The notes under the pieces were generated by a model. It had not been told where the DNA came from. It worked only from the letters and a program-made list of their open reading frames with translations, and searched no databases. This document shows, in pieces, positions 33,379 through 43,900 of a stretch of 64,000 bases of DNA. The translations under genes and the position numbers were made by a program. The stretch is from positions 186,001-250,000 of the forward strand of contig JAGTJM010000004.1 of assembly GCA_020747015.1 (NCBI GenBank), read 5' to 3'. Source of the stretch: Pyrenochaeta sp. MPI-SDFR-AT-0127 (Eukaryota; Ascomycota; Dothideomycetes; Pleosporales; Cucurbitariaceae). Numbering within the stretch: position 1 is the first letter of the stretch; each line of letters begins with the position of its first letter.

Positions 33379-34554
33379 ATGTTGTCTTCGACTTTGCGAT
33401 TGAGGAATATCTCGAATCACCTTTCACGTTCCGCAATTAACTCCACACAACCATTCTCAGTGAGAGCAATTCTAGCAGCAATGGATAAGAAGCCGGAGGG
33501 TTCAATTCTGGATTGGGTTAAGCCAGGAGACACTACTGGAGAGTTTAAGAGACAAACAAGTGTGTTCAGGAATTTCATCGAAAATAAGCCAAATGCAGAG
33601 TTTCCACCTGAGAAAGGCCGGTATCATCTATATGTCTCTTACGCATGCCCATGGGCGCACCGAACACTCATTGTGCGGAACCTAAAGGGGCTTCAGAACA
33701 TCATCTCTTTCAACAGCGTACACTGGCATATGGGCGAGAAAGGATGGAGGTTCGCGACACAGGATGAAGAGCTCCCCGGTGAAACAGGGCCAGATCCGCT
33801 ACACAAGGACTTCACCCATCTCCGCGACATCTACTTCGAACAGAACCCAGACTATGAGGGTAGATTTACAGTCCCGACGCTGTACGACAAGAAGACGAAC
33901 AGGATCGTAAGCAACGAGAGCAGTGAAATCATCAGGATGTTCTACTATGCATTCGATGACTTGGTGGAGGAAAAGTACAAGGGTTTGGACCTGTTTCCCG
34001 AGAAGCTACGAAAAGACATCGATGAGCTGAATGAATGGGTTTACAATGACGTGAACAACGGTGTTTACAAATCTGGGTTTGCTACGTAAGTTTCGCTCAT
34101 TAGCTACTACCCTGGAACGCTCGCTGACATAACTCTTAGCTCCGAAGAAGCATACACCAAAGCTGTAACACAACTCTTCACCTCGCTCGACCGTCTTGAA
34201 TCCGCCCTCTCCACATCATCAACACCTTACCTGCTCTCCGCGCCCACAGTTACCGAAGCGGACGTCCGTCTCTACACCACCATCGTACGATTCGACCCGG
34301 TCTATGTGCAGCATTTCAAGTGCAATATCCGCGATATCCGTTCCGGCTATCCCAATATACACAAGTGGCTGAGGCATCTGTACTGGGACATCCCCGCGTT
34401 CAAAGACACGACTGAGTTTGAGCATATCAAGAAACATTATACGAAGAGCCACGGCCAGATTAACAAGTTTCAAATAACGCCTGTGGGACCGCTCCCGGAT
34501 ATCTTTGAAAAGGACGATGAGGTGCCTGCTGCGAAGGCGGCATTGAAGAAGTAG
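33379..34554 (+). CDS. Glutathionyl-hydroquinone reductase (Xi/omega-like GST)
   Basis: Exons 33379-34085 and 34140-34554 (54-nt intron) encode 373 aa. The thioredoxin-fold part carries the family motif YACPWAHR with catalytic C90, followed by the VPTLYDKKTN and SNESSEIIRMF glutathione-site elements. The C-terminal helical domain has EADVRLYTTIVRFDPVYV, NIRDIRSGYPN and LYWDIP, all typical of S-glutathionyl hydroquinone reductases (yeast ECM4/GTO relatives). These enzymes remove glutathione from quinone adducts and form part of fungal detoxification. The first 34 residues are basic and acid-free like a mitochondrial leader, and a second ATG (33481, MDKKPEGS) gives the cytosolic length of 339 aa. 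Confidence 0.92.
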
Positions 34555-34699
34555 TGTCACTAATAGTGAGCTGATCGCAAGATTGTGTACTTGTTTTGAG
34601 ACCAAAATTTATTACATGATATCATAGTCTATCTAATGAATTACTACGAAAGTAATGCCTAAAATCTTATGCTCCAAGAAATCGCGAAACAACTAGTCT

Positions 34700-36564
34700 T
34701 CAAACGTTATAGACGGTTGCAAAATTCTGCGATATCAAACTGATTCCCTTTGCCCTCCAATCATCAGCCTCCAGCGCTGCCAGCGCCGTTACGTTCGCGT
34801 CGAACACAATATCTTGCGGCGCTTTCCCTTTGTACTTTGGCCACTCGGGCGTACCCTTCCTGCTCCAGCTCTTGCGCCAACTATTCGGATCTAACTCAGC
34901 AATAAAACTCGCCCAGCTACTGCTCATCAGCGTCGCGAGCTCGACGTAGCTCTGCGGCTGACCCGCGAACGGGTTTACGTCGTAGCCCAGCCCAGCAGTG
35001 TTATCAAAGACCCATGCTACTTCTTGGAAATGCGTTACACCGATAAAGGGCGGAAGGCCTGTGGGTAGAGTGTTGAACCGATAGCAGTATGCGTTTATTC
35101 CAGCCTTCGCCCATGTTTGACACGTATATCGCCGTGAAGCGATGAAGACGGCATCACCGTAGTATGCACTGCTGCGCCGAAATTGGGCACCGAATGGTGG
35201 TCCTGGACGGTAGTCTGGGGGAAGGAGAGGTGGACCAGGGATGCCTTGAGAGGGTATATCGGGATAAGCTTCCAAAATCTTTGTCGCAAATGAGGAGGGG
35301 ACCGGAGCGGGGACCGGATACGCTGTTAATGTTGTAAGTATAAGATTGTGATCAGGAATGACAAATACTTGCTCGTCAGATAGTTGAAAAAGTCGGTTGT
35401 GGTTTCCACACCCATTGGGCCAAAGACAGTACCCTCATCTGAGTTTGTGCCTGAGATAATAGGCACCTTCACGAACTTTCCCTGCGCGAGTTGCTCAGAC
35501 GCTCTAGCCTTGATGAAATCGCCATCCAGGACAGGCGCCCAAACAGTACCAAGTCCAGTGTTGTTGAGCACTTGGTTTAGCTGAGTGAACGGGAGTTGGC
35601 GGAGGCATTGCAGCTTGTCGGATGCAGAAGAACACCCAGTAGCCTGCGTCAGGTTGTTAAACGCGCCTTGGTTGGGTGATAGTGGTAGAAGTGCAATGGG
35701 TCCACCGCTCTCCATGATGGCGCCGCGAAATAATTTGTCATCTCGGCCACCAAAAGCAATGAGGTGATTGCCGACAGAGCCTGCACCAGCGCTTTCGCCC
35801 CATATTGTCACCTTCTTCGGGTCGCCTAAGTACAATATTAGCATCTACAATCGATGGTACACGGCTACCTATATCAAGAAAAACGACTGCTTACCACCGA
35901 AAGCCTCAATATTCTCTTGGACCCATCGTAATGCAATACGCTGATCATGGAGTCCCAAGTTTGCCTGCCCAGTCGAAAGTACTTCCTGACTGGACACGAA
36001 TCCCCAGGCACTGACCCGGTAGTTGATCGAGATGCCAATGAACGGCTTGCCAACCTCAACTGACTGTTGAACGATTGCACTGAGGTTATACCGCTGATCA
36101 ATAGCAGAGCCCATGTAATATGCGCCGCCATGGATCCAAAAGCCTATGGGAAGCTTCTTGTTTTCGTAGCCTCTTGGTCGTACGACATTAAGATACAGGC
36201 AATCTTCTGACTGGGACGGATATGCAAGATTGTCTCCTCCATAACCAACTCATGCTGCTGAGTAGGCATTGGCATTACGAGGTTGAGTCCACTTGGTGGT
36301 CAAAGGCTGGGGTTGGCGGAATCGAAGATCGTTGATGGGTGGCTGTGCGTATGGGATGCCTAGGAAGAAGTCTTGGTTGTACGTTGAGGATCGAACACCT
36401 GTATAGGTACCATTGCGTACAGCGACAGTCGGCAAACCTGAAGGAGGCTTTAGTCTGGCTGCATCTGCATCTGGGGCATCCTGTGCCAGAGAGGAGAGGG
36501 CAGTGCTTGCGAACAACGCAAGTCGTAGCAGCAAGAGAACCATAGCCAGCAAACTTTTATTCAA
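34700..36564 (-). pseudogene. Type-B carboxylesterase/lipase with in-frame TGA
   Basis: Exons 36564-35895, 35825-35373 and 35322-34700 encode a secreted alpha/beta-hydrolase of about 581 codons. It has a signal peptide (MNKSLLAMVLLLLRLALF), then FFLGIPYAQPP, SEDCLYLNVVRP, FWIHGGAYYMG (oxyanion hole), the nucleophile elbow WGESAGAGS (S235), GTNSDEGTVFG (acid) and GVTHFQEVAWVF with the catalytic His. One TGA interrupts the frame at 36252-36250 (codon 105), where homologs usually have the first disulfide Cys, and the downstream frame is otherwise intact. The second intron (35323-35372) uses a GC donor (GCAAGT). The stop may be a real nonsense mutation or a base error; everything else looks functional. 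Confidence 0.8.
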
Positions 36565-38484
36565 GCTGAACAGAACGATGGCCTTCTGACTCGTCCTAGC
36601 AGGAGCTTTATATACAACCAGTAGGCAGCCTATGCGTTCATTCTGAGGCGTTGCTTCAAATTGAGCTTTGACAACAAAAGCCGAACCAAGTGCCGGCGTC
36701 TAGAAGTGTTCCTTGTCAATAATATTCTTCTTGATTCAAGTATGAACTCAAGGATAAGGCAGAGTAGAGGCGCGTGATGCTCCTCGCTTTCGCTTTAAAC
36801 CGCTGCATGAGACGCATAAGCAAATGCAGGTTCGCGTATCTGAACTACACCAGTCCCTGCTAGTTCACCATTAGTTGTTTCCTTGGTTCACCTTCTCCAA
36901 GATTAGCGCCTTTTGCTGCCAATGGTCCAGCCACTGTTAAGCACAATCCAGGATGCTATGCCTATGTGGGCAAGCCCTTTCAACTGCCTCACGGCCTGTT
37001 AGCAGTGATCTGACCCTTAGTGTGGGTGCACAGCTAAGAAAGACGCTATACTCTCGAAAAGGTTAATTGAGTCTCAAGCCGGTCAAGCACGATCTTTGGA
37101 TATTTACTCCACGTGCCTGGGCTGGTTTTACTGAAGCCAAGAGAGTTTCGGCCCCCTATAAGTATCGCCCAGTATTGAGCCACTGTCTAGGATACCGTCT
37201 ACTGCGAAGTCTTGAATCAGCCTGGCCTCACCTGAGGTGTTAACCGACTTGACTGAGAACATTGTGTCTAAAGGACACAATAGGCAGCACCAGCTTCCCC
37301 GTTATAAGTTGTTTTGGCGTGATTATGCTGTAACAAGTTCGCATCTTTGGTGAGGCTGCCTCCTCGCTAAATAAACTCTTGTTGAACGAGGTGTTCATTA
37401 ATGCGGACGGGACAGTACGGGATTTTGAGTTTAAGCGGTGGTAGTAATCATGATGCACGGCATGGCTGCTATATTTCAAAGCTCCAATGTAAGACGGGGT
37501 CCAGGGGTCAAAGTAGTTCCAATGATAGATGCAAGGATGCGCCCCAGATTCGCGATGGCAGGATAGGGCCAAGCGAACGAATGGGCTGCCTTTCCCCATC
37601 CCGTTCCGTCTTCAACAGAATGCACAGATCTCATGCTCTGCATACAGTCCAAGCTTTGGAAATAGGACAAGTCATGGTCAGCACACTTGTGTAGAATGCT
37701 AAGAACGGACGAGTTGGTTATGGCGTTGAGAGTTTAGATGTCTGTTCATATGCGCCTTGGCTGTACTGACAATCTGCGCAATTCTTCCTCGCCTGCTTCT
37801 AGCATCATTACCCGAAGCCGTCGTTGTTTCTTTCTTAGCCCGTAGGCGACAAGTATTAGCTTCCTGATAGTAAGCAACCATTTGTCGTACGCCGAGTCTC
37901 CCTCGAACCATTACGTGAACTTAGCACACACCTGAATTGGCGTTGCTAATAGACTGGTGCGGGTGTGGGCAGATGTGCTTCTACATTGCACGTGACTTCA
38001 GTCCTACTCAAAATGTGGGATAGGCGCCAAAATCATCCGCCTTTATAGGGGCCTCGTTCTTCATGTATATCTAGTACTGTAATTCCGATGGTCTGTGTTC
38101 TCGGTTTTACTCTATACGACTGTGAAGCTTACATTGGCATGCAATAATTCGTACATTGGATTCGAGACTTTGTCAAGCCTAACAGAATCCTGTGAGGCCT
38201 CAGCATACCACAAACATTATATATGCAGTTATTATATGCATCAATTTGAGATCACGCAATCGTAAGCTGCTGGCCTAGAAAAGATCTTTGGTGGTAGTCG
38301 GCCATACTACACCATTTCGGTCCGAACCGGGCCAAATACGTCATCTTAGAAATCACACCACAGAATGAGTACCTCACTGCATGCTCTTTGAGGATCAAGC
38401 ACACCAAGCCCTTACTCACTTCACAATACAATCATTTTCTTTCACAACGAGTTGAATTGAAACGCTTTTGAAGAACTTTCAATC
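36565..38484. other. Long intergenic region, no gene recognised
   Basis: 1.9 kb. Frames such as 37240-37599 (-) and 37401-37694 (+) overlap each other and lack protein character. No tRNA B box, transposon ends or long repeats were seen. It separates the damaged esterase from an NAD(P)-binding protein gene, so some of it is promoter. Confidence 0.45.
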
Positions 38485-39425
38485 ATGGCTCACAATATTC
38501 TCCTCATTGGCGGCCACGGCAAGGTGTCGCAGCTGTTGACTCCACTTCTGTTGGCCAAGTCATGGAATGTCACTAGCATGATTCGCACAGTTGATCAGAA
38601 GGCAACGATTGAAAAGTTAGGTCAAGGACAGCCAGGAAAACTGAGTGTGCTTGTTAGCAGCGTTGCAGACGTGAAGAGTGAGGCAGACGCAAAGAAGATT
38701 CTGGATCAAGTGAAACCAGATTGGGTGGTTTGGAGTGCCGGTATGTGACCACTCAGTCATCGCACCATTTCTCTACCCTTACCAGATATTTTTATTCGTT
38801 GTTACATGGCAGACGATTGGATTGCGGTTGTTGATAAATTCTAGGTGCCGGAGGGAAAGGAGGGGCTGAAATGACGTTTGCCGTGGATCGTGATGCGGCC
38901 GTTGCCTTCACGAAAGCTAGTATCCACACACCAAGCATCAAGAAGTTTCTCACGGTTTCATACCTCTCATCACGCCGAGGCAGGCCTTCATGGTGGAGCG
39001 ACCAAGACTGGGAGTCCGCACAAAAGGTCAACAATGAGATCTTGGCCAATTACTACAAGGCTAAAGTTGCCGCCGACGAAGTGCTCACTGTATTCTCAAA
39101 GGAGCGCTATGACGAGGAAGTGAAAGATTCCGTGCCTAGCAAGGATAGGTTTTCAGGAATTAGCCTCAGGCCTGGTACTCTCACAGATGAGAAGGCTGGC
39201 GGCGTCAAGGTTGGCAAGCTTGGAGCTAGGGGCAAGACGAGCCGTGCGACTGTTGCAGAGGCCATCGTTGCAACCCTGGAGACTGAGGGCGCACGGGGTT
39301 GGATTGATGTCATCGATGGTGATGAGGATGCCAGTTCAGCGATTCAAAAGTTAACTAAGGAGGGTATTGATACTGTGGAAGAAGAAGACTTTGAGGCGAT
39401 GAAACAGAATGTCGCAAAGTTGTGA
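38485..39425 (+). CDS. NAD(P)-binding Rossmann protein (NAD(P)H-binding/atypical SDR)
   Basis: Exons 38485-38740 and 38845-39425 (104-nt intron) give about 278 aa. The N-terminus is a dinucleotide site, ILLIGGHGKVSQLL, followed by VTSMIRTVDQ at the end of strand 2 and WVVWSAGAGGKGG at the end of strand 4, the join falling in that glycine loop. FLTVSYLSSRRG, YYKAKVAADEVL (YxxxK-like) and SLRPGTLTDE are typical of atypical SDRs of the YwnB/NmrA-like group. These proteins are redox sensors or reductases of unknown substrate. No signal peptide or membrane span. The substrate cannot be read from the sequence. Confidence 0.85.
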
Positions 39426-39579
39426 ATACATGACTTTGGTCACGAAATAGATTGAGTATAAAACACCGACATGAGAATCAACCACTGTCACATTGATTTC
39501 GCTTCTGCATTTTCAACTCAGCTGTTCTGATATTGCTCCTTCACTTCCAGCGTCCTAACAAAATCATACACTAGATTGG

Positions 39580-40284
39580 TTAGTCCTTTGCATTCACCAC
39601 TTTTGCAGGCTCAGAATTCTTACATGGCTTAGTACAAGCTTCAGATTCTTGGAACCCATGTTTACCTTCACCACGAACGCTGCATCCGAACAACATCTCT
39701 TTTATGACGTCTTTCAGGCCAGGGCGTTCATTACAGCGTATAAGTGTGACTTCAGGAGTCTTACCGAGGACTTGCGATATGGTGGAGGCTTTATTGCGTG
39801 GGTCAAAGAAACCATCCCCATGCGCAGTCTCTTTCTTTGCTCGCTTGAAGCCTCCATCCTTACCCTGTTTATACGCGTGATAGGCTGGGTATGTGACGTA
39901 TATGAGAAATGGAAAGTTTTTATTCAGTTTTGTCTCATCTTTGTACCACTCATTTTCGTAAAGTTGTTCTCCAGTACCGTGATCAAGTTCGTATTGGGGA
40001 AACCGTGGGCTTGATGCAGTAGTAGAGTAAGGCCGGATGTTGTTTTCCAGTGAAACATAGCCGGAATCATGATCTTGTGCGCTGTCACCATGTCGATGCC
40101 GTGGAGCATATTCGGGTACATGTACGGGCGCAGCATAAGTCTGAAGTCTCGAAGACCTCTCAGACCCACGTCCAAACCTAGTATAATCTTCAACAATCGG
40201 CGGACGAGGGCTTCTCTGATGAGAATTCTCTCTGCGCCTTTGTATCTCTTCTTCGACCTCATCAAAATCGTACTTAAAGGGCAT
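39580..40284 (-). CDS. Uncharacterised fungal protein
   Basis: A 234-residue single-exon protein if started at the ATG at 40284 (MPFKYDFDEVEEEIQRRR). An ATG 23 codons upstream would add a hydrophobic stretch that looks like translated 5' UTR. The first 120 residues are polar, with many Arg, Ser, Tyr and Pro. The middle has an aromatic stretch (ENEWYKDETKLNKNFPFLI, then YVTYPAYHAYKQG), followed by a Lys-rich segment and a Cys-containing C-terminus. No domain, signal peptide or membrane span is recognised. No function is proposed. Confidence 0.55.
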   Translation of the reverse strand: MPFKYDFDEVEEEIQRRRENSHQRSPRPPIVEDYTRFGRGSERSSRLQTYAAPVHVPEYAPRHRHGDSAQDHDSGYVSLENNIRPYSTTASSPRFPQYELDHGTGEQLYENEWYKDETKLNKNFPFLIYVTYPAYHAYKQGKDGGFKRAKKETAHGDGFFDPRNKASTISQVLGKTPEVTLIRCNERPGLKDVIKEMLFGCSVRGEGKHGFQESEACTKPCKNSEPAKVVNAKD

Positions 40285-40960
40285 TTTTTTTATTGGAATT
40301 AGCAACCGGAAAGTAAAGAGTAGTAGTCTCAGGTGAAAAGCTGTAAATAACAAACCACTGAAGTGACTTGAATGCTCTTGAAATCTGAAGCGGGCAGAAT
40401 CTTGTTAATTATAATGACAATTTGAAAAGCTTGTCATGGCTAGTCCTTTGCTTTTATAGAGCAATTGAGTCTTAAAGCAGTGTCTGACTGGCCAACTCGA
40501 GAGTCAAGTCGTTTAGAGTCACCAATTCGCAAGTCAAAAAGGACTGGAATGACCATTGCCAACATGGTAGGGACGCAATTACTCAGGTAATACCTGTACC
40601 GGTATTTCTTATTCGTAGTTGTAATGCATGTGTTGTGTATGTCAACAAAAGTTTGGGATGAAGACAGCCTTGGGCTTAGTCATCATCAAACAGCTGTCTT
40701 GGCGTTGCGTGGTACCTTGCATCGTGCCCTGGCGTCTCCACTTCACTCACTACATCTGATAGCATCTTCAAGATTATTCAACGTCATCACTAATCATTCC
40801 AGTAATACAAAACCTCGCGTTGAGTCATTTTTTTCTTCGTTAATCCTCCAGTTTTACCAAAAGGATGATTGTTTTGTGCTCGTGTTACGCATGTGAGCAA
40901 GCGACATGACGGTGTCTCTGAAGGAAGCCAATCCACGTTATCGCCTTATATAGGGACGAG
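40285..40960. other. Intergenic upstream of IML1
   Basis: 676 bp of promoter region. A TATA-like word lies only about 13 bases before the IML1 ATG and is probably not a working TATA box for that start. No separate gene. Confidence 0.45.
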
Positions 40961-43900
40961 ATGCCCAAATCCGTATCAAATGTCAAGCAAGCTAGGGTGC
41001 AGAGAGTATGTACCTTGTGGACTCATGATGATAATTTTTCGAGGGATGAAATTGTTTTCAATCCAGAAAAGTTTCCCGAGCTCCCTACAACAACTGGCGC
41101 TTTGCTTCAAATTGTAGCGATAAGTTCTGCTACCGCAATTCGCGATTTTCAATCAGCTGGCACGGGCACACAGAATGGTGCAACACAAGCGAAGCCAGAC
41201 GGTGTTGATCGGGACCATGGCGTGGACAGTCACACTAAGAGAACTCGCCGAGGATCTATCACCATAACCATTGATGAAAATGGTTCTACTATTCCGGGAG
41301 GACGCGAGATCGATGCTGGGAAAGCGTACATATTTGTCTCCAAACCGCTTCCCCCGGACCTGAAGACAAAGCACGTAAATCTACAAGTAAGCCATGACCA
41401 AGATTCAAATTTCGCACAGCTAATCTCAAGGAAGGTATCGATATCTGAGAGGATTGCAAAAGTGTTTGGATTCCGCAATCGAATGCAGGTCATTCTTACT
41501 GAAGTACGTTAGCACCACTAAATTGCAGTTCTCCACTTACAAGCCAAGGCCGATGAAGATAAGCACGAGGCTCATCATGTCGAACTCGTTTTCCGTGACG
41601 AGTATCTGGCGCGGGCGGACATGTGGCGTATGGCGGTCTCCGAGCTGAGCAAACGAACTGTCTATCGAAACCAGAAGTTGCTGTTTATGGGCACGATCAA
41701 AGCAACAATCAAACACATTTATATCGACGGACAATCAGTCCACTCCGGCTATTTCTCGCCTAAAACGAAGCCCGTTTTCCGCAGCGAGTCTGCCCGATAT
41801 GTTCTGTTCATTCAGATGTCCAGGGAGATGTGGGACTTTGACGCTGAAGGCGCTGGTGAAATCATGTTCAACAAGGTCATGAGCGGCTTTCTCCCAGATC
41901 TATTCAAAAGGTGGCTGAAGATCAATGCGAGGCATCTGGTCACCATCATACTCTTCACACGGATGCAGTATGATGGGGAGCTACTATCTGACCGCCCTGA
42001 TGAAACAACGAGTAATGTTGACCCTGAATCGCAGTCGAGTACGTTCAGGGACTACTACAGAGTTGTTGTGAGCGATATGGCTAGCGGTGATTGGATAAAT
42101 ATCCTTTACCAGCTTAAGAAAGAGTTCCGTACATTCCTTCGCGAGGTTTCCCTGATCCAAAGGCCGGCAAAGCCGGCATCAAACTGCGAGCACATAGACC
42201 CAGAGAGTTCAACATCTGACACTATCGTAGCTGGACGGCCATCTTCCGCCAGTCAGGGCAACATTCTCGAGGCAATTAATCTGGCCGCCGCCCAGTTCGC
42301 GAAGGACTACATTGATCGGGATCTTGTAAGGACCGGCATATCTGTCATTGTTGTAACGCCCGGAACTGGCGTCTTCGAGGTCGACTACAATATGCTCAAA
42401 CTGACGACGGACACACTTATAGGCTCAGGGATCGGCATTGATTTAGTATGCTTGTCGCCGATGCCACTCCATTCCGTACCCTTGTTCAAGTACCGGACTC
42501 CTCGTGTGATATCTGATATGAAAGCCGAACAAAGCCAGGGGCGGCAGGCTGAAGCAGGAAGTGCCGGAAAGGAGGACGACAAAACCCCTCGACAACACGA
42601 ACCAAATTTCGGCTCCATATCACAGGCATCCACGATACCAGCGGGACAAAATCTCGCGCAAGGCCCTGCTGCCTTTCCTTTGGATTCAGCAGATGACTGG
42701 CGATTCGCCATGCCTTATTGGGTAGATGTCTCTTTTTGGTCCGGGACGTCTGAAGAAATTCTGGAATTAACTAAACCGAGGAAAGCTGACAAAATCGTGA
42801 AGAAGTCGCGCAAAAAAGGCCGCATCTTTGCTTTGAGGTGCCGCTTATACGAATTACAGATGATGGGCGTCATAGAGGATGACTTGGGTGCTATTTCTAT
42901 TCCTTATATGGAGGAAGATCCATTGTACCCACACCACTTACGCCATGTTTTCGAGCCCTCTGAAGAGAAGAGTTCCGAAAAAGCTCCTTTGTTGAAGGCT
43001 GCGACGATGGCAACTGGCTCGTATTCCTCCAGGGGCGATAAAGATTACACTGATGACCAGCTTGATGAGAATAGGTCTACCCACAAAGCCTGGATGCAGG
43101 CGTACGATGACACTGTTTTCTCTCCACTTGTAGAACGACTTCCCACCGGAGACAAGGCCCATTCTCGACCGCAAAAACAAAATAGCCAACTCCTCGGCGA
43201 GTCACCCGAGCTATCAAGGGGGTCATATTTATCGTCTTCTTTTCGTAGCGCGGGATCGTCATTTGGTAGGACCGCTCGGCCGCCCTCGGATGCCAACTTT
43301 CACCAACTGAAGCGCCAAGAAGCTAGAGATGCAGATGGCCATTCCCCACGGGGTATTGTCTACTTGTCCTCTGAGACTAGAGGTCAAGCTGTCCCACGAG
43401 CGGACGTTCTGCAACGACAGAAGGCTTTAGCGCGGATCGCTGCGAATGCTGATCGTCAAGGCTTGCACCAGAGAGGCGGGTCAGGAGACTCAGAGGACCA
43501 CCGGAAGTCTGTAAGATCGACCCCAAGACATTCTCCTGCTCCCAGTCGAGGCCCCTCTCCCCCAAGACGAGCTGGAATTCCTCCGGCGTCTGGCATCGTT
43601 GCACCACCAATCAAAGCAGAACTGAAAAGTCGACCATCAAATTGGATCCTCAGACAGATAAGTTTTGGGGGAAAAGCAATGGCTGCAAAACCGACAATTG
43701 CAGATGCTACCATTGATATCAGCCAAGGCAAAGTGAAGCCTGCGATGTTGACGGTTGAAAAGAACCAGAAGGGTGCCATCGCCGAGAGATTAGCAAGTAC
43801 TCGACTGACCATCACTGAGAAACCCTCTCAGCCGATCGCAATAAGGACAGCATCACGAGGGGGGCCGTCCACAGCTGCTTCGCTTTCTTCCGAACAAGGA

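Noticed and set aside
36250..36252. TGA read as selenocysteine in the carboxylesterase
   Set aside because: Ascomycetes are not known to make selenoproteins, and the Cys at this site is a structural disulfide residue, not a redox centre. Nonsense mutation or base error is simpler.
37240..37694. Frames on both strands in the long gap after the carboxylesterase
   Set aside because: Mutually overlapping, no domain, no splice signals that extend them.
40940..40960. TATA box for IML1 at about 40946-40954
   Set aside because: Only about 13 bases before the ATG needed for the conserved N-terminus, too close to direct a transcript that includes it.
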